In this document: piece after piece, positions 16,783 to 24,604 of the stretch
Layout: every line of letters begins with the position of its first letter
Position numbering within the stretch: the stretch's first letter is position 1
Origin: Solirubrobacteraceae bacterium
GTDB taxonomy: Bacteria > Actinomycetota > Thermoleophilia > Solirubrobacterales > Solirubrobacteraceae
DNA: 36,092 bases
Assembly (NCBI GenBank): GCA_030725785.1
Contig: JANRFB010000019.1
Span: 1 to 36,092, forward strand
Direction of reading: 5' to 3'
Program-made: the position numbers and the translations under genes
Notes under the pieces: model-generated
Databases searched by the model: none
What the model was told of the DNA's origin: nothing
Seen by the model: the letters and a program-made list of their open reading frames with translations, nothing else

Positions 16783-17319
16783 TTAAGCCGCCCTCGCCTT
16801 CCCGGCTGCTGCGCTCGCCAGCGCCGAAGCCTCTTCGACGCTCGTTAGTCGCGAGTCGTTTGGCATATCGCGCAGGTTAGCGCGCACGATTAGGACGGCG
16901 ATAGTTGCAGCACTCTCCGCGAGGATTGCTGCGGCGACGGCGTCGGGCGTAAAGGGCCACCGGCCAGAACACGCCACCTTTGCGGCCCCGTCAGCGACCT
17001 GCGCCGCGAGCTGCGCTACTGCCAGAGGCGTGTCGGCCGCGTCTGCGAGGTTGCCGCCCTTCGCCGCCTCGGAGTACGCAGTTCGCTCGTGGTCAAGCGC
17101 AACTAGCGCGGCGCTCTGGAGGACTGTTGCCGAGGCCGCGAGGCGGCTCATCGTCTCGTCGCCGCCGAGGCGCTTGGCGGCGAGAGTCGCCGTGAGCTCA
17201 ACTAGTGCCGCCGCCTGGGCACAGGCGAGAGCGGCGGCTGAGCCAGCCGATGGACCTTCGCTGACCGATGCGAGTTCGTTTAGTAGGTCGCCAACGCTCT
17301 GTCTGCTGACGGCGCTCAT
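16783..17319 (-). CDS. fchA: Methenyl-THF cyclohydrolase (FchA, cyclodeaminase family)
   Basis: This 178-aa protein belongs to the FTCD_C/FchA family, recognisable by VGDLLNELASVSEGPSAGSA near the N-terminus, the form of the P-G-G-G-S-x-A-A folate-site motif, followed by long Ala-rich helices typical of the all-helical fold. FchA interconverts 5,10-methenyl-THF and 10-formyl-THF. It is slightly shorter than the usual 200 or so residues, and the first Gly positions of the motif are changed (P-S-A-G-S rather than G-G-G-S). The start lies 13 bp after the fhs stop. Pairing with fhs supports folate work rather than histidine-pathway cyclodeaminase function. Confidence 0.86.
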   Translation of the reverse strand: MSAVSRQSVGDLLNELASVSEGPSAGSAAALACAQAAALVELTATLAAKRLGGDETMSRLAASATVLQSAALVALDHERTAYSEAAKGGNLADAADTPLAVAQLAAQVADGAAKVACSGRWPFTPDAVAAAILAESAATIAVLIVRANLRDMPNDSRLTSVEEASALASAAAGKARAA

Positions 17320-17332
17320 CGCGCCAGCCTAA

Positions 17333-19009
17333 TTAGAAGAGCCCGACTGTGTTGCCGTCAGCGTCAATGTCAATGTCGAAGGCTGCCGGTGTCTTGCCAA
17401 GACCTGGCATCTGCATAATGTCGCCGCAGAGCGGCACGAGCCAACCAGCACCGGTGTAGGCGCGCATGTCGCGCACTGGGAGCGTGAAGCCGGTAGGCGC
17501 GCCAAGCTGGGTCGGGTCGTGTGATAGCGAGAGCGGCGTCTTCGCCATGCACATCGGAAGCTTGTCGAGGCCGGCAGCGGTGAACTGCTCAATCTTGCGC
17601 TCAGCGTCGAGGTAATAGACGACGTCATCGGCGCCGTAGGCCTTAGTCGCAATCGCGTGGATTTTCTCTCTGATCGTCGCGTCTTCTGGGTAGAGGAACT
17701 GGAAGTCAGATGGCTCGTCGGCGGCCGCTACCACTGCTTCAGCAAGCTTGGCCGCTCCGTCGCCACCCTTTTCGAATGCCTCATTGAGCTCGGCAGCGAA
17801 TGCTCCGCCCTCAAGCGCTAGCGATCGCACCATCTCGACCTCTTCGTCGGTGTCGCCCGGGCGCCGGTTGACAGCGACGACACAGGGGAGGCCGAACTCC
17901 TTAACGAGCTTCAGATGGTGGTAGACGTTCGACATGCCGTCCTCGATCGCCTTGCGGTTTACCTCCGGCGAGTCGCTCTCTTCATCCATGCCGCCGTGAT
18001 GTTTGATCGCGCGGACGGTGCAGACGAGCACGACTGCATCGGGGCGAAGCTCGCCAGCGCGGCAGACGATGTCCATGAACTTCTCCATGCCCATGTCGGA
18101 ACCGAAGCCCGATTCGGTGAGAACGTAGTCTCCTAGCTTCAGCGCGATGCGGTCAGCTATTACTGAGTTGTTGCCGTGGGCGATGTTGGCGAATGGGCCG
18201 GCATGCATCAGCGCGGCCTGGCCTTCGAGGGTCTGGATTAGGTTTGGCTTCAGCGCGTCCTTGAGCAGAACGGTCATCGCGCCGGCGGCCTGGAGGTCTT
18301 CGCCCGTAACCGGGGTGACGCCATCGAACTGGTACGCAGCGGTGATCTCGCCGAGCCGCTTGCGCAGGTCCTGAAGGTCACTGGCAACGGCGAGGATTGC
18401 CATCACCTCGGACGCGGCCGTGATGTCGAAGCCGGTCTCGCGCGGGTAACCGTTCGCACGGCCGCCAAGCCCAATCGCAACGCCGCGCAGCGCGCGGTCG
18501 TTCATGTCGAGGGCGCGCTTCCACGTAACTCGCAGAGCGTCGATGCTGTGCGGGTTGCCGTGGAGAATCGACGCGTCCAGGAGGGCGGCGAGCAGGTTGT
18601 TTGCAGCGCCGACGGCGTGAATGTCACCGGTGAAGTGGAGGTTCAGATCCTCCATCGGGACGATCTGCGCGTAACCGCCACCGGCGGCGCCGCCCTTAAT
18701 CCCGAAGACAGGGCCAAGCGATGGCTCGCGTAGACAGAGAACGGGCGTCTTGCCGATCTTCCCCATTCCTTGAGTCAGCGAGACGGCGGTTGTGGTCTTT
18801 CCTTCCCCGGCCTTGGTTGGTGTCATGCCGGCGACGCAGATCAGCTTGCCGTCGGGGCGGTCCTTGAGACGGTTCAGTACTGACAGCTCAACCTTGCCTT
18901 TGAAGCGGCCATAAGGCTCGAGTTCGTCCGGTTCAAGGCCGAGCGTGGCGCCAATCTCGTCAATTGGAATGAGCTCTGCTTCTTGGGCGATCTCAAGACT
19001 GCTCTTCAT
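17333..19009 (-). CDS. fhs: Formate-tetrahydrofolate ligase
   Basis: This 558-aa enzyme interconverts formate, ATP and THF with 10-formyl-THF. The family start (SLEIAQEAELIPIDEI), the P-loop TPTKAGEGKTTT, GGAAGGGYAQIVPMEDLNLHFTGD (split by other segments) and the C-terminal PGLGKTPAAFDIDID are intact and the length is normal. The ATG has a good AGGAG ribosome site just upstream on the minus strand. It follows the dehydrogenase beta gene by 49 bp. In this setting the reverse direction is expected: 10-formyl-THF derived from the methyl group of N-methylglutamate would yield formate and ATP. A methylene-THF dehydrogenase is not in the window. Confidence 0.97.
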   Translation of the reverse strand: MKSSLEIAQEAELIPIDEIGATLGLEPDELEPYGRFKGKVELSVLNRLKDRPDGKLICVAGMTPTKAGEGKTTTAVSLTQGMGKIGKTPVLCLREPSLGPVFGIKGGAAGGGYAQIVPMEDLNLHFTGDIHAVGAANNLLAALLDASILHGNPHSIDALRVTWKRALDMNDRALRGVAIGLGGRANGYPRETGFDITAASEVMAILAVASDLQDLRKRLGEITAAYQFDGVTPVTGEDLQAAGAMTVLLKDALKPNLIQTLEGQAALMHAGPFANIAHGNNSVIADRIALKLGDYVLTESGFGSDMGMEKFMDIVCRAGELRPDAVVLVCTVRAIKHHGGMDEESDSPEVNRKAIEDGMSNVYHHLKLVKEFGLPCVVAVNRRPGDTDEEVEMVRSLALEGGAFAAELNEAFEKGGDGAAKLAEAVVAAADEPSDFQFLYPEDATIREKIHAIATKAYGADDVVYYLDAERKIEQFTAAGLDKLPMCMAKTPLSLSHDPTQLGAPTGFTLPVRDMRAYTGAGWLVPLCGDIMQMPGLGKTPAAFDIDIDADGNTVGLF

Positions 19010-19058
19010 GACTGCTCCTGTATTTTGGGTTGGTGGAAGGTCGCTTCAGCAGGCGCCG

Positions 19059-20276
19059 CTAGTGCGAGACGGCGGCCGCGCCGAGCTCGGAGACGAGCTC
19101 ATCGGTGTAGAAGCGCTCGACTTCGAATGGCTTAATCAGCTCCGGCGTCTTGCCGGTAGCGATCAGCTCGGCCAAGGTCACGCCAACGATCGGCGCCGCT
19201 TTGAAGCCGTAGGTGCCCCAGCCGGTCGAGACGAGGAAGCCCTCAAGTTCGGTCTTACCCAGGATTGGCGAGTAGTCGGGGCTCAGGTCGCAAAGGCCTG
19301 CCCAGCTACGAAGCATCCGTGCGCGTTCAAGCTGCGGAAAGAGCTCAAGCGCATGGCGCGTGGACTCCTGCAGGAAGTTGAGAGTCCCATTCATCCGGTA
19401 CGTCGTCCATGGCTCAATCTCCGAGCCGATCAGGAACTCGCCGCGGTCGGTCTGCGACACGTAGACGTGCATCTGTGAGGAGACGATCACCTTGTCGAGT
19501 AGCGGCTTAACCGGTTCGGTCACGAATGCCTGGAGGATGTGGGTCGTAATCGGCAGTTCGAAGCCCGCCATCTCGGAGAGGATCGAAGACCAGCCTGCAG
19601 TGGCCGAGAGTACGGTGCCACCGTTGACGCGCTGATTGCCATTGACGGTGACGCCTGTTACACGGTCGCCGTCCTTGTGGATCGCCGTAACTTCGCTGTT
19701 GGGGTGGATCTCAGCGCCGCCGCGGTCGGCGCCGCGCGCGTAGCCCCAAACAACGGCGTCGTGGCGGATGATGCCGCCTGGCGGGTGGTAGAGAGCGCCC
19801 ATGATCGGGTACTCGGCGTCGTCGGTCACCTGCATCGCAGGCACCATCCGCTGAACCTCGTCGGCGTCGACGACCGAAGTGTCGATTCCAACTAGGCGGT
19901 TCACCTCTGCGCGCTCGTGCATAACGAACATTGCGCGGTCGGTGTGGCCGAGAGTGAGGTGGCCCTTCTGCGAGAACATCAAGTTGAACTGAAGATCCTT
20001 CGAAAGGTTCTCGTAGAGCTTGACCGAGGCGTCGTAGAAGCGTGCGCCTTCAGGTGTCTTGTAGTTGGAGCGCAGAATCGTCGTGTTGCGGCCCGAGGCG
20101 CCAGCACCGATGTAGTTCTTTTCAAGGATGCAGATGTCCTTGATGCCGTGGTGCTTGGTCAGGTAGTACGCGGTTGCGAGCCCGTGAGAGCCTCCGCCGA
20201 TGATGACGACCTCGTAGTTGTCCTTCAGCTTCGAAGGCGTATGCCACATCTTGCTTTGGCGGAAAATGTCACGCAT
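19059..20276 (-). CDS. mgdA: N-methylglutamate dehydrogenase subunit, SoxB-like (sarcosine oxidase beta family)
   Basis: This 405-aa flavoprotein subunit has the N-terminal FAD-binding loop VVIIGGGSHGLATAYYLT (GxGxxG at residues 27-32), then GAGASGRNTTILRSNY. It has H172 in RHDAVVWGYARGA, where heterotetrameric sarcosine oxidases attach FMN covalently. The C-terminal GWGTYGFKAAPIVG is also typical. In sarcosine oxidase this subunit oxidises the N-methyl amine. I choose the ATG at 20276, which overlaps the gamma gene by 8 bp; the longer frame adds no conserved residues. Linkage to gmaS and mgsABC makes N-methylglutamate the likely substrate; sarcosine or dimethylglycine remain possible. Confidence 0.88.
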   Translation of the reverse strand: MRDIFRQSKMWHTPSKLKDNYEVVIIGGGSHGLATAYYLTKHHGIKDICILEKNYIGAGASGRNTTILRSNYKTPEGARFYDASVKLYENLSKDLQFNLMFSQKGHLTLGHTDRAMFVMHERAEVNRLVGIDTSVVDADEVQRMVPAMQVTDDAEYPIMGALYHPPGGIIRHDAVVWGYARGADRGGAEIHPNSEVTAIHKDGDRVTGVTVNGNQRVNGGTVLSATAGWSSILSEMAGFELPITTHILQAFVTEPVKPLLDKVIVSSQMHVYVSQTDRGEFLIGSEIEPWTTYRMNGTLNFLQESTRHALELFPQLERARMLRSWAGLCDLSPDYSPILGKTELEGFLVSTGWGTYGFKAAPIVGVTLAELIATGKTPELIKPFEVERFYTDELVSELGAAAVSH

Positions 20277-21018
20277 TGGTCGTTGCCTCCACGGCGCCGC
20301 CCAGTGGGCCAAGCGCATCGATTCCGACCGGCCGCCCGCCGAGTTCCACGGCAGCGTCGATCACTGACTCCCACATGTATTGGGCGCTCGCGGCGCCAAA
20401 GGTGTGAAGGAAGCTGTCCTGGCCTTGGCGCAGCAGCAAGCCGGGGACACGACCGATTGAGCCGGGGAGAAAGCCGCGCAGAGGGAACTCGCGCTCGCGC
20501 AGGTCAAGAGCCGTGATCCGCGCGAACGTGTCGCGAGCGAGCGGGCCGCTGTAGCTGAAGGTAGTGAGCGTGCTCGTCAGGTCGGTGACCGAGACCAGCT
20601 CGTCGCGCGACGCAGCGACGGCTTCCAGTCGTCCGCGAAGTGCCGCCGTTTCGCCGGCTTCGGTGATCGCTAGTACGCGGTCAGGTTTGACGGTGCACCA
20701 CCATGCGCCGCCTGCGAAGACAGCCTCGCCAAGCTTGGCGGCGGTCCCGGCAACCTCGCCCGTGATCACTTCGATCGCTGCGGGCGTTCCAAGCAGTTCT
20801 GTGATTCCGAGGCTCGAGAGGTCGGCGATTCCAACGCTCTCAGCGCAGGCCTTCTTCTCGGCGATGGTGTCGCCGTAGTTGGCGGCGACGCGCCAGCCAT
20901 CGCGCTCCTCGATCTCTGCCCCGGCGGCCACTAGTTCGGCCTCAATGTTGCTTTGGAGCAGCGGCGTGAAGGAGCCTTGCTGCTGTGCTTGGTCGGCAGA
21001 TAGAAATGTCAGGCTCAT
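20269..21018 (-). CDS. mgdD: N-methylglutamate dehydrogenase subunit, SoxG-like (sarcosine oxidase gamma family)
   Basis: This 249-aa protein is a SoxG-type subunit, a divergent GcvT-like fold. Visible features are AESVGIADLSSLGITELLG, VFAGGAWWCTVKPDRVLAI, the TDLTSTLTTFSYSGPLARD segment, and a C-terminal SFLHTFGAASAQYMWESVIDAA helix of the folate-fold type. I start at the ATG that overlaps the alpha-subunit stop (ATGA); the long upstream frame lies inside the alpha gene. It is somewhat longer than the typical 200-aa SoxG. In the heterotetramer this subunit helps hold the alpha subunit; no catalytic residue is assigned. Sequence conservation of SoxG is low, so the operon position carries much of the call. 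Confidence 0.83.
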   Translation of the reverse strand: MSLTFLSADQAQQQGSFTPLLQSNIEAELVAAGAEIEERDGWRVAANYGDTIAEKKACAESVGIADLSSLGITELLGTPAAIEVITGEVAGTAAKLGEAVFAGGAWWCTVKPDRVLAITEAGETAALRGRLEAVAASRDELVSVTDLTSTLTTFSYSGPLARDTFARITALDLREREFPLRGFLPGSIGRVPGLLLRQGQDSFLHTFGAASAQYMWESVIDAAVELGGRPVGIDALGPLGGAVEATTNA

Positions 21019-23885
21019 GAACGCAGGCGCTCCTGGTCGGGATCGTAAAAGGCTCCGTGGACGATCGTCGCAGTTTGATTCTTGGAGCCGTACTTGATGT
21101 GCAGCGGGCTGCCATCCTTGCCGTGTTCGGCAGGGACCCACGCCAGTCCGATCGACTGACCAAGCAGCTCCGAGTAGCGCGCCGATGTCACGCGACCGGC
21201 CGGCTGCCCGTCAACGACGACGGCTGAACCCTCGATTGGGACGTCGTCGCCGTCGATCTTGAAGCCGACCAGCGTGTTGACCATGCCGCGTTCGTTGGCG
21301 CGCTCCAAGGCCCATTTGCCCATGAAGTCCTCCTCCTTATCGAGCTTTACGATCCAGCCCATCTGGCTCTCGTACGCGTTCGATTCGGAGTCGGTGTCCT
21401 GACCGACGATGATGTGCGCCTTCTCAAGTCGCAGGATCCGCTGCGGTTCAAGACCAAACGGCTTGATCCCATATTCAGTGCCGGCTTCAAGGATCTGATC
21501 CCAGAGGTATTGACCACACGCTGCCGGGTAGTGAATCTCGTAGCCGAGCTCTCCGACGAAGCCGATCCGCATCGCGAGGCACTGAACGCCTGCAATCTGA
21601 ATCTGGTGCCCATCGAGGTATCCGAAGCCTTCATTGCTGAGGTCGGCGTCGGTCAGCTTGCCGAGCAGGTCGCGAGCCTTCGGGCCGGCAACGTTGATTG
21701 CGCAAAGCCCTTGAGTCACGTCGGTCACATGGACCTCCATCTCCCAAGCGGCCAGCCACCATGTGAACCAACGCTCAACGGCGTCGGCGCCGGATGAGGT
21801 TGTGGTCACGAGGAAGCTGTCATCGGCGACCCGGCAGACGGTGCCGTCGTCGGTGATTCGGCCGGCGTCGTTGCCTAGAACGCCGTAGCGGATACGCCCG
21901 ACCTTTAGGTCGCTGAGGCGGTTCGTGTACATGCGGTCGAGGAACTGGCCAGCGTCGGGGCCACTGACGATCATCTTGCCCAGCGTTGAGACGTCGATCA
22001 TGCCAACGGCTTGATGGACGGCAGCGGCCTCACCCTTGACGTCGCCATAGTCGTAGGCGCGGCGCCAGTCGCCAGCCCACTTGACGTGCGATCCGAGTTC
22101 ACGCTGGCGTGCGTGGATGGCTGAGCGCTTTGCCGGCGTAAACGGGCGGCCGGCCCAAGCGCCAAGCGGAACCGTTGACCACGGTGGCCGCGCCGTTGTG
22201 ATGCCGGTTTCATCAATGCTGAGGCCGGTCTGGGCTGCGACTGCTCGAATGCTCGGCAGCTGCGAGACGCGACCCTGCGAGGGGCCCATCGTGACTGTTG
22301 TGTAGCGCTTGCTCAGTTCGATCGAGTCGTATCCCTCTTCGATCGCGTATTTCATGTCCTTTGTCGTGACGTCCTCGTCGAGGTCAAGAAACGCTTTGCC
22401 GGTTGGCTTGGCCGTCCGCTGGTAGGCCGGCGATGGAGCAGCCGGGGCGGGGGTGGGGAGAGCCTCAAGCGCATTGGCCGCGGCGGTTGCGGCCGAGCCG
22501 TCACCAAACTCGCACTCCTGCGCGGCGCGGGCACCGGCGAGCGTTCCGCTCAGCGCTGCCGCTTCCAACTCTTCCTTGCCGGCAACTGCGCCCGCTGGAT
22601 GGATGCCGGGGGGAGGGTTCTCCGGCAGGAAACAATTGGCCTCAGAGTTGAACTTGGCCTTGGCGCCGGCCTGCAGCATCAGCGATGAGGCCGGCACCGT
22701 GCCGCCGGAAACTGCGAGAAGGTCGCAGTCGAAGCGTTCCTCGGTGCCTGGCTTCGCGACGCCGTTTTCGTCAATCTGAGCGAGCGTGCATCCCTTCAGG
22801 TGCTTATTGCCTCTGGCTTCAACTACGGTCATGCCGCGCATCAGTTGAATGCCGGCGGCTTCCACTGCAGCAGTTAGTTCGTTTGAGCGATTCGGGAGCA
22901 AGTCGGCAACGGCGATCACGTTCACGCCCGCGGCTTGAAGCGCCAGCGCGGCCTCAAGGCCACGTTCGCCGGTCGTCGCGATGACTGCGTTCTCGCCCGG
23001 CTTCAGCGCGTATAGCGCCGCCAGTTTCAGCGCGCCGGTCGTCAACATCACGCCAGGAAGGTCGTTGTTAGGGAACACAAGAGGCTGCTCGATCGAGCCG
23101 GTTGCCGCCACGTGCCGCTGAGCGCGGATCTGATGGAGCGTGCTGCCTTGCCAGACCGGGACCATTCCGTCGAAGTAGCCGAGAGCAGGGGCGCTGCTCA
23201 TGATCTCGACGCCGGCTGCCCGCGCCTCTTCAGCCAGCTTGCGTGCCTGCTCGTGCTTACCCTGCCAGAGCAGCTGGCCGCCGGGTTCAACGTCTTCATC
23301 GACCAGCACGACATCGGCGCCCTCGCGGGCCGCCGCAATTGCAGCGCTGAGGCCTGCAACTCCGCCGCCAATTACGAGAACGTCGCAGTGACGCCGTCGG
23401 TAGTCGGTACGCCACTCACGGTGGGCTTGACTCTTCTTCATCACGCCAAGGCCCGCTGCATGGCGCAGCACCTTCTCGTAGAGCGGCCAAGCGCTGCGCG
23501 GCCAGATGAAAGTCTTGTAATAGAAACCGGCTGGCATGAAGGGGCCGCCGAAGATGTCGGAGGCGCGCATCACGTCAAAGTTCAGCGAGGGCCAAGCATT
23601 TTGGTGCTTGATCTCCATTCCGTGCTTGGCGCGCTCGGTCGTTGCTCGGACGCCGGGCCACTCGCCGTCTTGGACGAGCGTGTTGGCGGTCCAGCCCGAA
23701 GCGCTGACAATGCCACGCGGGCGGTGGTACTTGAACGAGCGAGAGAAGATCCGCTGGCCTTGGGCGTAGAGCGCCGAGGCGATCGTGTCGCCTTCGAAGC
23801 CGGTCACCGATTTGCCGTCGAACTTGAACTCGACCTTCTTCGAGCGGTCGATCCGCTCCGCGGGCTGTGGGTCGAGACGGCTCAT
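21015..23885 (-). CDS. mgdC: N-methylglutamate dehydrogenase subunit, SoxA-like (sarcosine oxidase alpha family)
   Basis: This large 956-aa subunit has three parts. The first is an N-terminal ferredoxin-like beta-grasp domain without cluster cysteines (residues 18-75, including SFKYHRPRGIVSASG). The second is an FAD/NAD-binding oxidoreductase domain with GGGVAG at 173-178 and a second nucleotide region containing TGALKLAALYALKPG. The third is a GcvT-type folate domain over about the last 400 residues (YTTVTMGPSQGRVSQ, MGWIVKLDKEEDFMGKWAL). The folate domain is where the methyl carbon is captured as 5,10-methylene-THF. Length and order match heterotetrameric sarcosine oxidase alpha. The ATG abuts the soxD-like stop (TAAATG). 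Confidence 0.92.
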   Translation of the reverse strand: MSRLDPQPAERIDRSKKVEFKFDGKSVTGFEGDTIASALYAQGQRIFSRSFKYHRPRGIVSASGWTANTLVQDGEWPGVRATTERAKHGMEIKHQNAWPSLNFDVMRASDIFGGPFMPAGFYYKTFIWPRSAWPLYEKVLRHAAGLGVMKKSQAHREWRTDYRRRHCDVLVIGGGVAGLSAAIAAAREGADVVLVDEDVEPGGQLLWQGKHEQARKLAEEARAAGVEIMSSAPALGYFDGMVPVWQGSTLHQIRAQRHVAATGSIEQPLVFPNNDLPGVMLTTGALKLAALYALKPGENAVIATTGERGLEAALALQAAGVNVIAVADLLPNRSNELTAAVEAAGIQLMRGMTVVEARGNKHLKGCTLAQIDENGVAKPGTEERFDCDLLAVSGGTVPASSLMLQAGAKAKFNSEANCFLPENPPPGIHPAGAVAGKEELEAAALSGTLAGARAAQECEFGDGSAATAAANALEALPTPAPAAPSPAYQRTAKPTGKAFLDLDEDVTTKDMKYAIEEGYDSIELSKRYTTVTMGPSQGRVSQLPSIRAVAAQTGLSIDETGITTARPPWSTVPLGAWAGRPFTPAKRSAIHARQRELGSHVKWAGDWRRAYDYGDVKGEAAAVHQAVGMIDVSTLGKMIVSGPDAGQFLDRMYTNRLSDLKVGRIRYGVLGNDAGRITDDGTVCRVADDSFLVTTTSSGADAVERWFTWWLAAWEMEVHVTDVTQGLCAINVAGPKARDLLGKLTDADLSNEGFGYLDGHQIQIAGVQCLAMRIGFVGELGYEIHYPAACGQYLWDQILEAGTEYGIKPFGLEPQRILRLEKAHIIVGQDTDSESNAYESQMGWIVKLDKEEDFMGKWALERANERGMVNTLVGFKIDGDDVPIEGSAVVVDGQPAGRVTSARYSELLGQSIGLAWVPAEHGKDGSPLHIKYGSKNQTATIVHGAFYDPDQERLRS

Positions 23886-24209
23886 TTAGCGCAGCTCCTC
23901 GCCGCCGGCCGCGCGGGCCTGGGCAACAGGTGAGACCGGCGCCTGCGTGGCGTCGGTGATTTCAGGGACGGCGGTCCAGAGGACCTCGTTCGTAGATGTG
24001 TTGCGTTCGGCTTGAAACCAAGTCCTGCAGCCGGCGCGGTGCCACCACCATTCGCGCTGAACGCCATCGGTGTTGGCGCGGAAGTAGTTGTAAGCGTTCA
24101 ACTCTCGCTCACCTGGGCGGTCCTGGGGCCGCACGACAATCTCTCCGCCGAAACCAAAATCTGTGACTTCGCGGGTACCGCAGATGGGGCAGTTCAACAG
24201 GAACGACAT
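23886..24209 (-). CDS. mgdB: N-methylglutamate dehydrogenase subunit, SoxD-like (sarcosine oxidase delta family)
   Basis: This 107-aa protein is the zinc-binding delta subunit. C7 and C10 (CPICG), H57 and C61 (WWHRAGC) occupy the positions of the Cys/Cys/His/Cys zinc site known for SoxD. The intervening RPGERELNAYNYFRANTDGVQREWWWH is strongly family-like. It is the first gene of the minus-strand operon D-A-G-B-fhs-fchA-gntR-HMGL; known N-methylglutamate clusters usually have B first. No good Shine-Dalgarno sequence lies directly before the ATG; AAGGAAA sits about 22 bases upstream, which is too far to be convincing. Confidence 0.9.
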   Translation of the reverse strand: MSFLLNCPICGTREVTDFGFGGEIVVRPQDRPGERELNAYNYFRANTDGVQREWWWHRAGCRTWFQAERNTSTNEVLWTAVPEITDATQAPVSPVAQARAAGGEELR

Positions 24210-24247
24210 TCGACTCGCAATCGGTTGCTGATTTCCTTCTTCTTCGG

Positions 24248-24277
24248 ATACTAGACAAATAGGTTCAGAGAATGCAA
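24248..24277 (-). promoter_or_regulatory. Predicted promoter of the mgd/fhs operon
   Basis: On the minus strand a -10-like TAGTAT (24248-24253) lies 18 bases from a -35-like TTGCAT (24272-24277). The -35 overlaps the conserved CGATTTGCA motif that also occurs at the pucR promoter with nearly the same spacing (19 versus 20 bases) to an AGTAT box. The predicted transcript would begin near 24241, leaving a leader of about 30 bases before the SoxD-like gene. Confidence 0.45.
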
Positions 24278-24286
24278 ATCGAACGG
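24270..24286. promoter_or_regulatory. Degenerate copy of the PucR-region palindrome
   Basis: This 17-base stretch matches the perfect palindrome at 26469-26485 at 11 of 17 positions, including an unbroken TGCAAATCG. It lies in the 173-bp divergent region between the SoxD-like gene and the small gene at 24383. It may be a binding site for the PucR-type regulator. Confidence 0.4.
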
Positions 24287-24382
24287 TACTTTTATTTCCG
24301 GACGTTGCGCTGAAGCTTGGAGCTTGCGTGCTGTGACGCCGGTCCAGCCCCCATCTCGAAGCGGCTAGTAAGGTTGCCTGCC

Positions 24383-24604
24383 GTGCTGTTCTTTTTCATT
24401 TTCCAGCAAGCGCCGACATTGCTAATCGTGCTCCTAGGAGTGATCGTTTGGCTCGCGGTTGTCGAGGTCCGCGGTCAACAAGAGATGCCGCTGCTGCAGA
24501 AGGTCTGGTGGGTTCTGTTCGTCTTGCTGACGAATTTTGTCGGGTTGATCATCCTGCGTATTTACACCTATGCGAAAGCAAAGAAAACCGATTCAGCTCC
24601 GTAG
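24383..24604 (+). CDS. Small two-helix membrane protein, PLDc_N-like
   Basis: This 73-aa protein has two membrane helices (residues about 5-27 and 41-62) separated by a short charged loop, with the W-W-x-x-F-x-L pattern KVWWVLFVLLTNFVGLIILRIYTY. It resembles the phospholipase D/cardiolipin-synthase N-terminal-like (PLDc_N) short proteins, whose function is poorly known. I start at the GTG at 24383, which has TAAGG about 9 bases upstream and places the first helix at the N-terminus; an earlier in-frame start adds an unlikely Cys-rich stretch. It is divergent from the mgd operon and its end overlaps the tail of the pucR gene by 12 bp. Confidence 0.68.
   Translation: MLFFFIFQQAPTLLIVLLGVIVWLAVVEVRGQQEMPLLQKVWWVLFVLLTNFVGLIILRIYTYAKAKKTDSAP

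Noticed and set aside
23112-23933. Plus-strand open frame of 273 codons opposite the SoxA-like gene
   Set aside because: It lies wholly against conserved oxidoreductase coding sequence, runs past its start into the SoxD-like gene, and shows no motif.
19059-24209. Ordinary sarcosine oxidase for glycine betaine/creatinine breakdown
   Set aside because: The family motifs alone would allow it, but gmaS and mgsABC are present in the same regulatory block and no dimethylglycine, creatine or glyA/serine dehydratase gene is linked. It is kept only as the alternative.
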